A stretch of 17,210 bases of DNA, from the NCBI GenBank assembly GCA_964603985.1, contig CAZRXG010000061.1, positions 1-17,210 of the forward strand, given 5' to 3'. This document shows, piece by piece, positions 1 to 6,653 of this stretch. Every line of letters begins with the position of its first letter. The stretch's first letter is position 1. The DNA comes from CAZRXG01 sp964603985 (GTDB lineage: Bacteria; Chloroflexota; Anaerolineae; Aggregatilineales; UBA3940). The notes below the pieces were generated by a model. It was given only the letters and a program-made list of their open reading frames with translations, was not told where the DNA came from and ran no database searches. The position numbers were made by a program, and so were the translations under genes.

Positions 1-265
1 GGGGAAGTGTGGGTACGGGTGTGGCTGTGGGGGTGGGTGTGGCTGTGGGGGTGGCCGTGGGGATGGGGGTGAGTGTGGCTGTAGGGGTGGGTGTGAGTGT
101 GGGGATGGGTGTAGGGGTCGATGTCGCGGTTGGTGTAGGAGAGGGAGTGTACGTCGGCCCGAGAAATCTCCCCGGCTTGCAAGCCGTCAACAGCGCGACC
201 ATCATCACTGTTGCGCTTAATAGGAAGCATCTCTTAAGCTCTAGTTCTACCCGTCTGTTTCTCAT
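1..265 (-). CDS. Partial lipoprotein with Pro/Thr-rich linker (3' end beyond window)
   Basis: An open frame starts with ATG at 265-263 and stays open for 88 codons to the left edge. AGGAG at 273-277 sits 7 nt before the start, which supports it. The product opens with a basic n-region (MRNRR, K11 R12), a hydrophobic stretch (residues 13-28) and a lipobox L26-T27-A28-C29, so it should be a lipid-anchored exported protein. From about residue 40 it is almost only Pro and Thr with Ala, Leu, Ile and Ser, a flexible wall-spanning linker; the functional domain lies outside the window. It begins 29 nt after the stop of the neighbouring linker protein and probably shares its transcript. Function is unknown. 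GTG-rich frames on the other strand are mirror images of this linker. Confidence 0.72.
   Translation of the reverse strand, partial: MRNRRVELELKRCFLLSATVMMVALLTACKPGRFLGPTYTPSPTPTATSTPTPIPTLTPTPTATLTPIPTATPTATPTPTATPVPTLP
5..120. repeat. Low-complexity GT/GGGTG tract encoding the Pro/Thr linker
   Basis: The plus strand is an irregular run of GTGGGG, GTGTGG and GTGGCT units. Read on the minus strand these are CCC-ACA, ACC-CCC and GCC-ACA codon pairs. The tract keeps the minus frame open, so it is coding low-complexity sequence and likely prone to slippage and length change. Confidence 0.8.
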
Positions 266-294
266 ATCTCGTCTCCTAATCCCCCTACGGATCT

Positions 295-963
295 TTAGTA
301 CGCTGGTATATCCTCAATCATGTAATCCACCGCATTAGAGAGTAAATCATCTGGGAGGCTAGACATATGGTCTTGGGTCGGGGGGCAGTACTCAACCGGA
401 ATGAGGCAGACAGCAACCCTGGTGGCCAGTTCATCCGTTGGCACCTCCACAATACTGACGGACCATGTCCCATCCGACTCGATGGGTGTTTGGACCTCTG
501 CCGCAGATGGCTTTGGCCACCACTCGCCTGCAACTTCGATGTAAACAGCCACCCGGTAGTTGGATGGGTCTCCGACACACCCCACCCGCCCTTCAAGGAT
601 GTCGGAAATTACCGTGATCTGAATTGTGGGGCCTGAGCATTCGACTGGAGGGAGTGTGGACGTGGCAGTCAGGGTGGGTGTGGCAGTCAAGGTGGGCGTG
701 GCAGTCAGGGTGGGCGTGGCAATCAGGGTGGGGGTAGCGGTCGGAGTGGGGGTAGGCTCTGGCTTGCAAAGTCCATATATGAATGGCGCCAGCCCGATGC
801 ACGCTGCAACGATTGCAGCTATCGCCCCGATCATCGCCGCGATCATCGCCACCCTGCCCGGGGTGTCAAGACCTTCCAACCACTTTCTGAATCTCCCCAG
901 TAGAGTGGGCTTTTGCTCCGAAGATTCTGTATTTTCATCTTTAGCCGTGTTAGTGTTCGCCAT
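295..963 (-). CDS. Membrane-anchored exported protein with Thr/Pro repeat linker and extracellular beta domain
   Basis: The 222-residue product has a polar N-terminus (1-37), one strong hydrophobic segment (about 38-64), a Thr-Pro-Ala-Leu repeat linker (68-106) and a C-terminal domain (about 110-196). That domain resembles the small beta-sandwich appended to many exported carbohydrate-active or peptidase-like proteins, with the pattern I-x-I-T, then N-Y-R-V-A-V-Y-I, then W-W-P-K-P, then D-G-T-W-S. I recognise the pattern but cannot name a family with certainty. Cysteines at 109, 129, 186 and 193 may form disulphides. The start is ATG at 963-961 with AGAGGGG upstream. It is the first gene behind the promoter at 1071-1099 and is followed after 29 nt by the partial lipoprotein. 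Both share the linker style, suggesting joint work at the cell surface; substrate unknown. Confidence 0.75.
   Translation of the reverse strand: MANTNTAKDENTESSEQKPTLLGRFRKWLEGLDTPGRVAMIAAMIGAIAAIVAACIGLAPFIYGLCKPEPTPTPTATPTLIATPTLTATPTLTATPTLTATSTLPPVECSGPTIQITVISDILEGRVGCVGDPSNYRVAVYIEVAGEWWPKPSAAEVQTPIESDGTWSVSIVEVPTDELATRVAVCLIPVEYCPPTQDHMSSLPDDLLSNAVDYMIEDIPAY
650..757. repeat. 18-bp tandem repeat inside the linker-protein gene
   Basis: Six 18-bp units run in tandem at 650, 668, 686, 704, 722 and 740. Units 668, 686 and 704 differ at only one or two bases, while those at the ends have diverged more. Each unit encodes a six-residue Thr/Ala/Pro/Leu block on the minus strand. The near identity of the central units points to recent duplication, so copy number may vary between strains. 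Confidence 0.85.
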
Positions 964-1070
964 TAGCTCGATTCCCCTCTGGTGAAGCCATTATTCCCCC
1001 TATATGCCCTGCGACTCTCCGGGCAACGTTCAGCTAAGGGTGAAAGCCTACACTAACCGAACTGTCACCA

Positions 1071-1099
1071 ATTATAGTCTATATTAGAGAAGCTGTAAA
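1071..1099 (-). promoter_or_regulatory. Near-consensus sigma-70-type promoter for the surface-protein operon
   Basis: On the minus strand TTTACA (1094-1099, five of six consensus bases) is followed by a 17-bp spacer and a perfect TATAAT (1071-1076). The start of transcription would be near 1064, giving a leader of about 100 nt to the ATG at 963. It is the closest match to consensus I found in the window. Its -35 box overlaps the T-tail of the hairpin behind ribF. Confidence 0.75.
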
Positions 1100-1125
1100 A
1101 TTGGTATAGACTGAGTGGATACCAA
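1097..1125 (-). terminator. Probable weak intrinsic terminator after ribF
   Basis: Beginning 8 nt past the ribF stop (1134), the minus strand carries TTGGTAT, an 11-nt loop and the exact complement ATACCAA, followed by TTTT. The 7-bp stem is AT-rich and the T-tract short, so termination may be leaky. If it is, the surface-protein genes would be read at a low level from the nusA operon as well. Confidence 0.45.
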
Positions 1126-1133
1126 ACCCCGAC

Positions 1134-2087
1134 TTACCAGGATCCGCCACCAGCTTCCGGCGCGGCGTCGTGTAGAATCCGGCGGGCGCGGGCGATGTCC
1201 TGCCGGATCTGAGCGTAGAGGGCCTCGACGCCGTCAAACTTCAACTCGTCGCGGAGGCGATCCGCAAAGTAGAGGGCGATCTCCCGGCCGTAGATGTCGG
1301 TGGAGAAGTCGAGCAGGTGGGCTTCGACGGTCAGGTCGGTCGTCCCGTCGAAGGTGGGGCGCATGCCGATATTGATGACGGCAGACAGACGCCGCCCGGC
1401 GAGAGAGGCCCAACCCGCATAAACGCCGCGAGACGGGGCGGCCTGCTCAGGGTGAAGTGAGAGGTTGGCGGTCGGGAAGCCGATGGTGCGCCCCCGCTTC
1501 GCGCCCGCCACGACCCGACCGGGCAGACGGTAGGGACGCCCCAGCAGACGGGCGGCCTCGGCGACATCGCCGGCCCGCAGAGCCGCGCGCACCCGACTGC
1601 TGCTGACACGCTCGCCGCCAGCGTCCATCAAATCGACGACGCGCAGATCGAACCCTTTGGCGCGGCCCTGCTCACGCAGAAATGCGACATCCCCCTCGCG
1701 TCGATAGCCCAGCGCGAAGTCGGGGCCAATCCACAGAGAGGCCATCTTGAGATGCTTGAGGAGACGGTCGACGAACTCGGCGGCGCGGACGAGCCGCACC
1801 TCGTCGTCGAAGGGGTGGGTCACGACCAGCTCAACGCCTAACTCGCCCAACAGGCGCGCCCTGTCCTGAGGGAGGGTGAGGTAGAAGCCGGGGCGGAAGC
1901 CGCGCAGAATCAGCTCCGGGTGGGGGTGGAAGGTCAGCACGACCGGGACGTGACCGGCGGCCTCCGCATGCTGACAAAGCTGCGCTACCAGATATTGATG
2001 GCCGCGGTGAACGCCATCGAAGGCCCCGATGGTGACGACGGAGGGCTTTGAGAGGTCAGCGTCTCGTAGAGAGGTGATGTGTTGCAT
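1134..2087 (-). CDS. ribF: Bifunctional riboflavin kinase / FAD synthetase
   Basis: This cytoplasmic enzyme phosphorylates riboflavin to FMN and adenylates FMN to FAD. The 317 residues match the usual length. The N-terminal nucleotidyltransferase half shows T-I-G-A-F-D-G-V-H-R-G-H (19-30), with the HxGH-type signature, T-F-H-P-H-P (52-57) and S-S-S-R-V-R (162-167). The C-terminal kinase half shows G-F-P-T-A-N (203-208), G-V-Y-A-G (221-225) and V-E-A-H-L-L-D-F (254-261), with E255 the likely catalytic base. ATG at 2087 follows the truB stop by 17 nt, so the gene is the last of the nusA operon. truB-ribF adjacency is common in bacteria. No FMN riboswitch is present, as expected for an internal operon gene. 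Confidence 0.97.
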   Translation of the reverse strand: MQHITSLRDADLSKPSVVTIGAFDGVHRGHQYLVAQLCQHAEAAGHVPVVLTFHPHPELILRGFRPGFYLTLPQDRARLLGELGVELVVTHPFDDEVRLVRAAEFVDRLLKHLKMASLWIGPDFALGYRREGDVAFLREQGRAKGFDLRVVDLMDAGGERVSSSRVRAALRAGDVAEAARLLGRPYRLPGRVVAGAKRGRTIGFPTANLSLHPEQAAPSRGVYAGWASLAGRRLSAVINIGMRPTFDGTTDLTVEAHLLDFSTDIYGREIALYFADRLRDELKFDGVEALYAQIRQDIARARRILHDAAPEAGGGSW

Positions 2088-2104
2088 AACGCTTCATGCA
2101 CACT

Positions 2105-3022
2105 CTAGCCGGTCGATGCAGATGGCTCACCGGTGAGAACGGCGGCGAACACCTTTTTGGGATGCCAGACGCCGCGCGCCGGGTCGCCGGACAGGACGGC
2201 GACGAAGCGCCCGTCGGGCAGGTAGGCGCGACCTGGCCCGGCGACGACTTCACCGGCAGGGACGGGCCGCCCGTGACGGACGTGCTCGACCCCGTCGCGG
2301 TCAAGTACCACGCGGGGCACGCCGTCGAGGGCCAGATCGGGTGGGAGCAGGTAATCGCGCCAGGAACCGTCTTCAAATGCCGACTGCAATGCCTCCCAAT
2401 CGGCAGCGTCCTCCAGACGGAAATGGCCGCTGGCGGTGCGGGTCAGGGCGGAAAGCATGGCCCCACAGCCGAGCGTGCGGCCCAGGTCGTGAGCCAGGCT
2501 GCGGACGTAGGTCCCCGGCGAGCAGGTGACGGCCAGGCGGACGTGCGGCGGCTCGAATGAGAGCATCTGTAAATCGTAAATCGTCACGAGGCGCGGCTTG
2601 AGGGTGACCTCTTCGCCAGCGCGCGCCCGCGCGTGGGCCGACTTGCCGCCCACTTTAATCGCCGAATAGACGGGCGGCACCTGCTCGACCGGGCCGCGGA
2701 AGGCGTGGAGGGCCGTCTCAACCGCGTCACGGCTCAGATCCGGGGGCAGCGGGCGCTGTTCGACGACCCGGCCCTGGGCGTCGTAGGTGTCGGTCGAGAC
2801 GCCCAACACGACATCGGCCAGATAGGATTTACGGGACGCGGTCAGGTACTCGGCCAGACGGGTGGCCGGGCCGAGGGCCAACACCAGCACCCCCTCGGCC
2901 AGGGGATCGAGCGTGCCCGCGTGGCCGACGCGGCGCTCGCCGGTCCCGCGCCGGACGCCCGCCACGATGTCATGCGAAGTCGGGCCGGAGGGCTTGTTGA
3001 CGTTCAACAGGCCAAAGACCAC
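2105..3022 (-). CDS. truB: tRNA pseudouridine(55) synthase
   Basis: TruB converts U55 in the T-loop of tRNAs to pseudouridine. The 305-residue product has the N-terminal L-L-N-V-N-K-P-S-G-P-T-S-H-D block (5-18) and the catalytic motif G-H-A-G-T-L-D-P-L-A-E-G with D39 as nucleophile. It also has the P-P-x-Y-S-A-I-K segment and S-P-G-T-Y-V-R-S-L. The C-terminal region fits a PUA-like domain. I place the start at GTG 3022-3020: AGGAGGAG at 3033-3040, inside the end of nrnA, lies 10 nt upstream, and the protein then begins MVFGLLN as in the family. An in-frame extension up to 3250 only shadows nrnA. It follows the nrnA stop by 7 nt and precedes ribF. Confidence 0.96.
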   Translation of the reverse strand: MVFGLLNVNKPSGPTSHDIVAGVRRGTGERRVGHAGTLDPLAEGVLVLALGPATRLAEYLTASRKSYLADVVLGVSTDTYDAQGRVVEQRPLPPDLSRDAVETALHAFRGPVEQVPPVYSAIKVGGKSAHARARAGEEVTLKPRLVTIYDLQMLSFEPPHVRLAVTCSPGTYVRSLAHDLGRTLGCGAMLSALTRTASGHFRLEDAADWEALQSAFEDGSWRDYLLPPDLALDGVPRVVLDRDGVEHVRHGRPVPAGEVVAGPGRAYLPDGRFVAVLSGDPARGVWHPKKVFAAVLTGEPSASTG

Positions 3023-3029
3023 GTCGGTC

Positions 3030-4007
3030 TTACTCCTCCTCGCCGGTGGGTTGGGCCACCTGGGCCTTGAGCAGTCCGACCACGCGCTGCACGACCTCGT
3101 CGAGCGGGCCTTCGAGCACGCAGCCGGCGGCCAGAGGATGCCCGCCGCCGCCCAGCGACAGGGCCAGCGACGCGACCTCATAGCCGGGGCGCGCGCGGAA
3201 GCTGATCTCGACCCGGTCGCCGGGCTGCTCCTCGAACACGGCGGCGACATTGGCCTCGACTGCGCCGATCAACATACTCGACAGTTTGTTAGACCCGACG
3301 CCGACCAGACCCATGCGGCGGCGGCTTTCAAGAGGGATGGCCGTCCACAGCACGCCGTCTTCCAGTTGCAGGGCGCTCAGCCCCAGCCCCCACACGTGGA
3401 GCGCGTTGACGGTGCACCGGTTGAGGGCCATCTCGGTGACGTAGGCAAGATCGGCACCCGCCTCAACCAGACGGGCGGCGGCGGTCAGCGTGTCGGCGGT
3501 GACGTTGGCGGTGGAAAAGCTGCGGGTATCGCCGACCACCCCGGCCAGCAGGCACGTCGCCACGTCGCGGGTGAGGGGGATCGCCAGGGCATCCAGGAGA
3601 GGTAACAACACCTCGGCAGCCGAGGCGCGATCCTCGATCAGGTTGACCGTCCCGTAGTTCACGTTGGTGACGTGGTGGTCGACGTTCAGGACGAGTATCC
3701 CGCCCTCCAGGAGAGGCTGGGCCACGCGGCCAAGGCGCTCGGTATCGCTGGAATCCACGCTGATGAGCAGGTCGGGCGTAAAATTGCCCGGAAGGGCACT
3801 GCGCACCCGGTCACTGCCGGGCAAAAAGCGCAGCAGACGCGGCACCGGGTCATCGCACAGCAGGGCCACGCGCTTACCGATCGTCTCCAGCGCGAGGCCA
3901 AGCCCCAACAGCGAGCCGATGGCATCCTGGTCGGGCGAGATATGGGCAACAATCGCGATGTGCCGCGCCCGTCCGATCAGGGCAACGGCGTCGTCCAGGC
4001 TACTCAT
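3030..4007 (-). CDS. nrnA: DHH/DHHA1 phosphoesterase (NrnA-type nanoRNase / pAp phosphatase)
   Basis: This family hydrolyses short RNA oligonucleotides and 3'-phosphoadenosine 5'-phosphate using Mn2+. The 325 residues match the family. Metal-binding motifs are in order: H22-x3-D26-x-D28 (A-H-I-S-P-D-Q-D-A-I-G-S), V-D85-S-S-D, N-V-D-H-H (108-112, the DHH motif) and G-D160-T-R-S-F. The DHHA1 part carries G-G-G-G-H-P-L-A-A-G (286-295), the substrate-binding loop. ATG at 4007 overlaps the rbfA stop by 8 nt and has no good ribosome binding site, so translation is probably coupled to rbfA. The position between rbfA and truB is the conserved one for nrnA. Substrate preference cannot be read from the sequence. 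Confidence 0.93.
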   Translation of the reverse strand: MSSLDDAVALIGRARHIAIVAHISPDQDAIGSLLGLGLALETIGKRVALLCDDPVPRLLRFLPGSDRVRSALPGNFTPDLLISVDSSDTERLGRVAQPLLEGGILVLNVDHHVTNVNYGTVNLIEDRASAAEVLLPLLDALAIPLTRDVATCLLAGVVGDTRSFSTANVTADTLTAAARLVEAGADLAYVTEMALNRCTVNALHVWGLGLSALQLEDGVLWTAIPLESRRRMGLVGVGSNKLSSMLIGAVEANVAAVFEEQPGDRVEISFRARPGYEVASLALSLGGGGHPLAAGCVLEGPLDEVVQRVVGLLKAQVAQPTGEEE

Positions 4008-4374
4008 CGGGGCGATCCGATTCGTCGCCGGGCGGGATGTCGAGCGAATCCAGCAGATCCTCGATCCGCTCGGCGTGCGATAGTGTCTCGTCCCAGTGAA
4101 AGCGTAACTCCGGCGTGTGCTGAATGGACATACGACCCCCCAACTCGCGGCGCAGGAACCCCTGAGCCGAGTCCAGGGCGGCCATAACCTCGTCGCGTAC
4201 ATCCTCGCCCCCAAGAGCGTTGACGTAGACGGTGGCGTACATCAACTCGCGGTCGATGGTGACCTCCATCACGGTGACGCCGCTCAGGCGCGGGTCGCTT
4301 GCCTCGAACTGGAGCAACTCACTAAGAATCTCGCGTATCTGCTCCGCGACACGCAGTTGTCTCTTGCTCGGCAT
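4000..4374 (-). CDS. rbfA: 30S ribosome-binding factor A
   Basis: RbfA is a small KH-like protein that binds 30S precursors and helps 16S rRNA 5'-end maturation, notably in the cold. The 124-residue product has the typical start (MPSKRQLRVAEQIREIL), the central V-T-V-M-E-V-T-I-D-R-E-L segment and the E-L-x-F-H-W-D-E-T block, with a short acidic tail. ATG at 4374 lies 11 nt after the infB stop; a longer frame into infB is a shadow. Its last codons overlap the start of nrnA by 8 nt. Confidence 0.94.
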   Translation of the reverse strand: MPSKRQLRVAEQIREILSELLQFEASDPRLSGVTVMEVTIDRELMYATVYVNALGGEDVRDEVMAALDSAQGFLRRELGGRMSIQHTPELRFHWDETLSHAERIEDLLDSLDIPPGDESDRPDE

Positions 4375-4385
4375 GGCTACCTGAC

Positions 4386-6182
4386 CTAGCGGATGCGCTC
4401 GCGGACGGTGAACTGGATAACATCGCCCTCCTGAAAGTCGGAGAACCCGTCCACATCGACACCGCACTCGAAGCCAGTGCGCACCTCGCGCACGTCTTCC
4501 TGAAAGCGTTTCAAGGACGCCACAGCCCCCTGGTGAATAACCTGGTGATCGCGGATGACGCGGGCCCGTGCGTTGCGGCGGGCCTCGCCCTCACGGATGT
4601 AGCAACCGGCGACCCGGCCCAGCTTTGATATCCTGAACACCTGCCGAACCTCGGCTGTGCCGATAACAACATCTTCGTAGACCGGCTCCAGCAGACCTTC
4701 GAGGGCCTGCTCGATCTCCTCGATCAGCTTGTAGATGATGCGGTAGAGGCGGATCTCAACGCCCTCGCTGTCGGCGCGCCGCCGGGCAGCGCCATCGACG
4801 CCAACCTGGAAGCCCACAATAATGGCCTGCGACGCCGAAGCGAGCATCACGTCCGACTCGGAAACGTCGCCGACATCGGCGTGGAGGACGTGGACCTTCA
4901 ACTGCTCGCCGTCCTCCTCGACACTGATCTGCTCCAGCGAGGAGATGACCGGCTCCAGCGACCCCTGGACATCGGCCTTGATGATCAGGTTAAGTTCCTT
5001 GGCCTCGCCAGCCTGGAAGCGGGCGTAGAGATCTTCCAGGGATATGGTTTCGGGCCGGGTCTCGGCGGCAAGCGCGGCCTCTTCGCGCTGCTGGGTGATG
5101 GCCCGCGCCTCCTTCTCCCCGTCGACCACCTTGAAGAGCGTGCCGGGGATGGGCACATCGTTCAGCCCCATCACACGGGCAGGCTCAGAAGGGCCGACCG
5201 ACTCGACTTCCTGGCCGTCGGCGTTGAACATGGCCTTGATGCGCCCATAGGTTGTCCCGACGACGACGACATCGCCCCGCCGCAAGGTGCCGTTCTGCAC
5301 CAGCAGGGTAGCCATCACGCCACGACTCTTTTCAAGCTCGGCCTCCAGGACGGTCCCGGCGGTATGGCCCTCCGGGTTGGCCCGGATGTCGGCGTCTTCG
5401 GCGACCAGCAGGATGGCCTCCAACAGGTCCTCCAGCCCCTCGCCCGTCTTGGCGGAGACGGGGACAACAATGGTATCGCCGTCCCACTCCTGGGGAGTCA
5501 GGTCGACCTCGGCAAGCTGCTGCTTGACGTGTTCGGTGCGGGCGTTGTCGCGGTCGATTTTGTTAAGGGCGACGACAATGGGAACCTGAGCAGCGCGGGC
5601 GTGGGAGATGGCCTCGCGCGTCTGGGGCATGACACCGTCGTCGGCGGCGACCACCAGCACGGCGATGTCAGCGCCCTGGGCACCCCGGGCACGCATGGCG
5701 GTGAAAGCCTCGTGGCCGGGCGTGTCCAGGAAAGTAATTTTGCGCCCGGCATGTTCGACCTGGTAAGCGCCGATGTGCTGGGTGATCCCGCCAGCCTCAC
5801 CGGCCTGCACGTTGGTAGCCCGGATCTTATCGAGCAGGCTGGTCTTGCCGTGGTCAACATGCCCCAGGACAGCAACAACCGGGGCGCGGTCAATCAACCT
5901 GGCAGGGTCCTCGTCCGCGTAGAACTGACGCCACGCCGGTCCGGCCTCGGCGGCCACCTCGGCTTCCTCCTCCGGCGCGACCGGCGACGCCTCGAAGCCC
6001 ATCTCGGCGGCTACAATGGCAGCAGTCTCAAAATCGATCTGCTGGTTGATGCTGGCCATGATGCCATTGCTCATCAACTCTTTGATAATGTCAATGGGGC
6101 TGGCCTCCAGCAGCGCGGCCAGATCACGAACGGTCAGGAAATCGGGGATTTCTACCGATTTATGCTCTTTTGTCTCAGCCAT
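4386..6182 (-). CDS. infB: Translation initiation factor IF-2
   Basis: IF-2 is the GTPase that brings initiator tRNA to the 30S subunit and promotes 50S joining. G-domain motifs are G-H-V-D-H-G-K-T (107-114), D-T-P-G-H-E (153-158) and N-K-I-D (207-210), followed by domain II, domain III and the C-terminal fMet-tRNA-binding beta barrel. An IF2_N-like helical region occupies about 10-60. At 598 residues it is short compared with the roughly 890 of E. coli, because the long charged N-terminal region is nearly absent (only a short acidic linker, 70-82). I choose ATG at 6182: GGAGG at 6189-6193 is well spaced, while the alternative GTG at 6188 overlaps that site. The structured spacer upstream may regulate it. 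Confidence 0.97.
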   Translation of the reverse strand: MAETKEHKSVEIPDFLTVRDLAALLEASPIDIIKELMSNGIMASINQQIDFETAAIVAAEMGFEASPVAPEEEAEVAAEAGPAWRQFYADEDPARLIDRAPVVAVLGHVDHGKTSLLDKIRATNVQAGEAGGITQHIGAYQVEHAGRKITFLDTPGHEAFTAMRARGAQGADIAVLVVAADDGVMPQTREAISHARAAQVPIVVALNKIDRDNARTEHVKQQLAEVDLTPQEWDGDTIVVPVSAKTGEGLEDLLEAILLVAEDADIRANPEGHTAGTVLEAELEKSRGVMATLLVQNGTLRRGDVVVVGTTYGRIKAMFNADGQEVESVGPSEPARVMGLNDVPIPGTLFKVVDGEKEARAITQQREEAALAAETRPETISLEDLYARFQAGEAKELNLIIKADVQGSLEPVISSLEQISVEEDGEQLKVHVLHADVGDVSESDVMLASASQAIIVGFQVGVDGAARRRADSEGVEIRLYRIIYKLIEEIEQALEGLLEPVYEDVVIGTAEVRQVFRISKLGRVAGCYIREGEARRNARARVIRDHQVIHQGAVASLKRFQEDVREVRTGFECGVDVDGFSDFQEGDVIQFTVRERIR

Positions 6183-6199
6183 GAGCACCTCCAGTCTGT

Positions 6200-6288
6200 C
6201 CGGCTATCCCCCTCAAGGAGCATGCTCCTGAGCAACGAGCATCATCAGGGCGACCCTGTTTACGCTCTTCTCACGTCAACATAGCCGG
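6200..6288 (-). promoter_or_regulatory. Structured ylxR-infB spacer RNA (possible infB leader element)
   Basis: The spacer is framed by an 8-bp perfect inverted repeat, CCGGCTAT (6200-6207) with ATAGCCGG (6281-6288). Inside are CAGGG/CCCTG around a 3-nt loop (6246-6258) and two mutually exclusive hairpins. One pairs ATGCTC 6222-6227 with GAGCAT 6237-6242. The other is the palindrome GGAGCATGCTCC (6217-6228) extended by CTCA/TGAG flanks. The outer stem ends 7 nt before the infB ribosome binding site, so a three-way-junction RNA could modulate initiation. I know of no named motif matching it. Confidence 0.4.
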
Positions 6289-6603
6289 TTATTCTTGGTT
6301 AGTGTTGGTACGGGACGCAAGCTGCATCCCGTGCGCGGCAATAAGCTCGCGCTCCTCGTCGGTCAAGGTTGTCCTCAGCGCGTCGTTCAACCTGTCGCCC
6401 CGGGCGGCCTCCTGCCAGCAGGCGGGGTCGTCACACAAATAGGCCCCGCGACCGCCGCGCTTCCCCGTCGGGTCGATCTGGACGCCTGCGTCCGGCGTGC
6501 GTACCAAACGGGTGAGCTGGCGCTTGGGCCGCACCTGGCGGCAGATGATGCAGGTGCGCTGAGGCACGTGTTTTCGTCCAGCCCCTTTCTTCCCGGCAGC
6601 CAT
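6289..6603 (-). CDS. ylxR: YlxR/DUF448 RNA-binding protein
   Basis: This small basic protein belongs to the YlxR (DUF448) family, found almost always between nusA and infB and thought to bind RNA or nucleoid. The 104-residue product has the signature R-T-C-I-I-C-R (16-22) and G-R-G-A-Y-L-C (51-57) followed by C62, consistent with the family fold; four Cys could allow metal binding. It starts with ATG at 6603, 50 nt after the nusA stop, behind a GGGGG stretch that is a poor but usable ribosome binding site. The intervening spacer carries a 9-bp direct duplication at 6614-6631. An rplGA (L7Ae-like) gene, which often follows ylxR, is absent. Confidence 0.93.
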   Translation of the reverse strand: MAAGKKGAGRKHVPQRTCIICRQVRPKRQLTRLVRTPDAGVQIDPTGKRGGRGAYLCDDPACWQEAARGDRLNDALRTTLTDEERELIAAHGMQLASRTNTNQE

Positions 6604-6653
6604 CGCCCCCCTACCAGGCGAGGCAGGCGAGGCAAGCCATCACCCACCGCTCA

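Noticed and set aside
9..338. Plus-strand frame of Val/Gly repeats (MGTGVAVGVGVAVG and so on)
   Set aside because: It is the reverse image of the Pro/Thr linker of the minus-strand lipoprotein; the minus frame has a ribosome binding site, signal peptide and lipobox.
650..757. CRISPR-like array
   Set aside because: The units are contiguous 18-bp direct repeats without spacers and keep a reading frame open.
626..985. Plus-strand frame with Val/Gly repeats opposite the linker protein
   Set aside because: It mirrors the 18-bp repeat region of the minus-strand gene and has no start signal or recognisable domain.
3023..3250. N-terminal extension of truB by 76 codons
   Set aside because: It overlaps nrnA in another frame. 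GTG 3022 has a good ribosome binding site and gives the family's usual N-terminus.
2862..3605. Plus-strand open frame across truB and nrnA
   Set aside because: It is a shadow of two conserved minus-strand genes, with no start signal.
4881..6284. Long plus-strand open frame (467 codons) opposite infB
   Set aside because: GC-rich codon bias on the minus strand keeps the opposite frame open; the product has no domain and infB is unmistakable.
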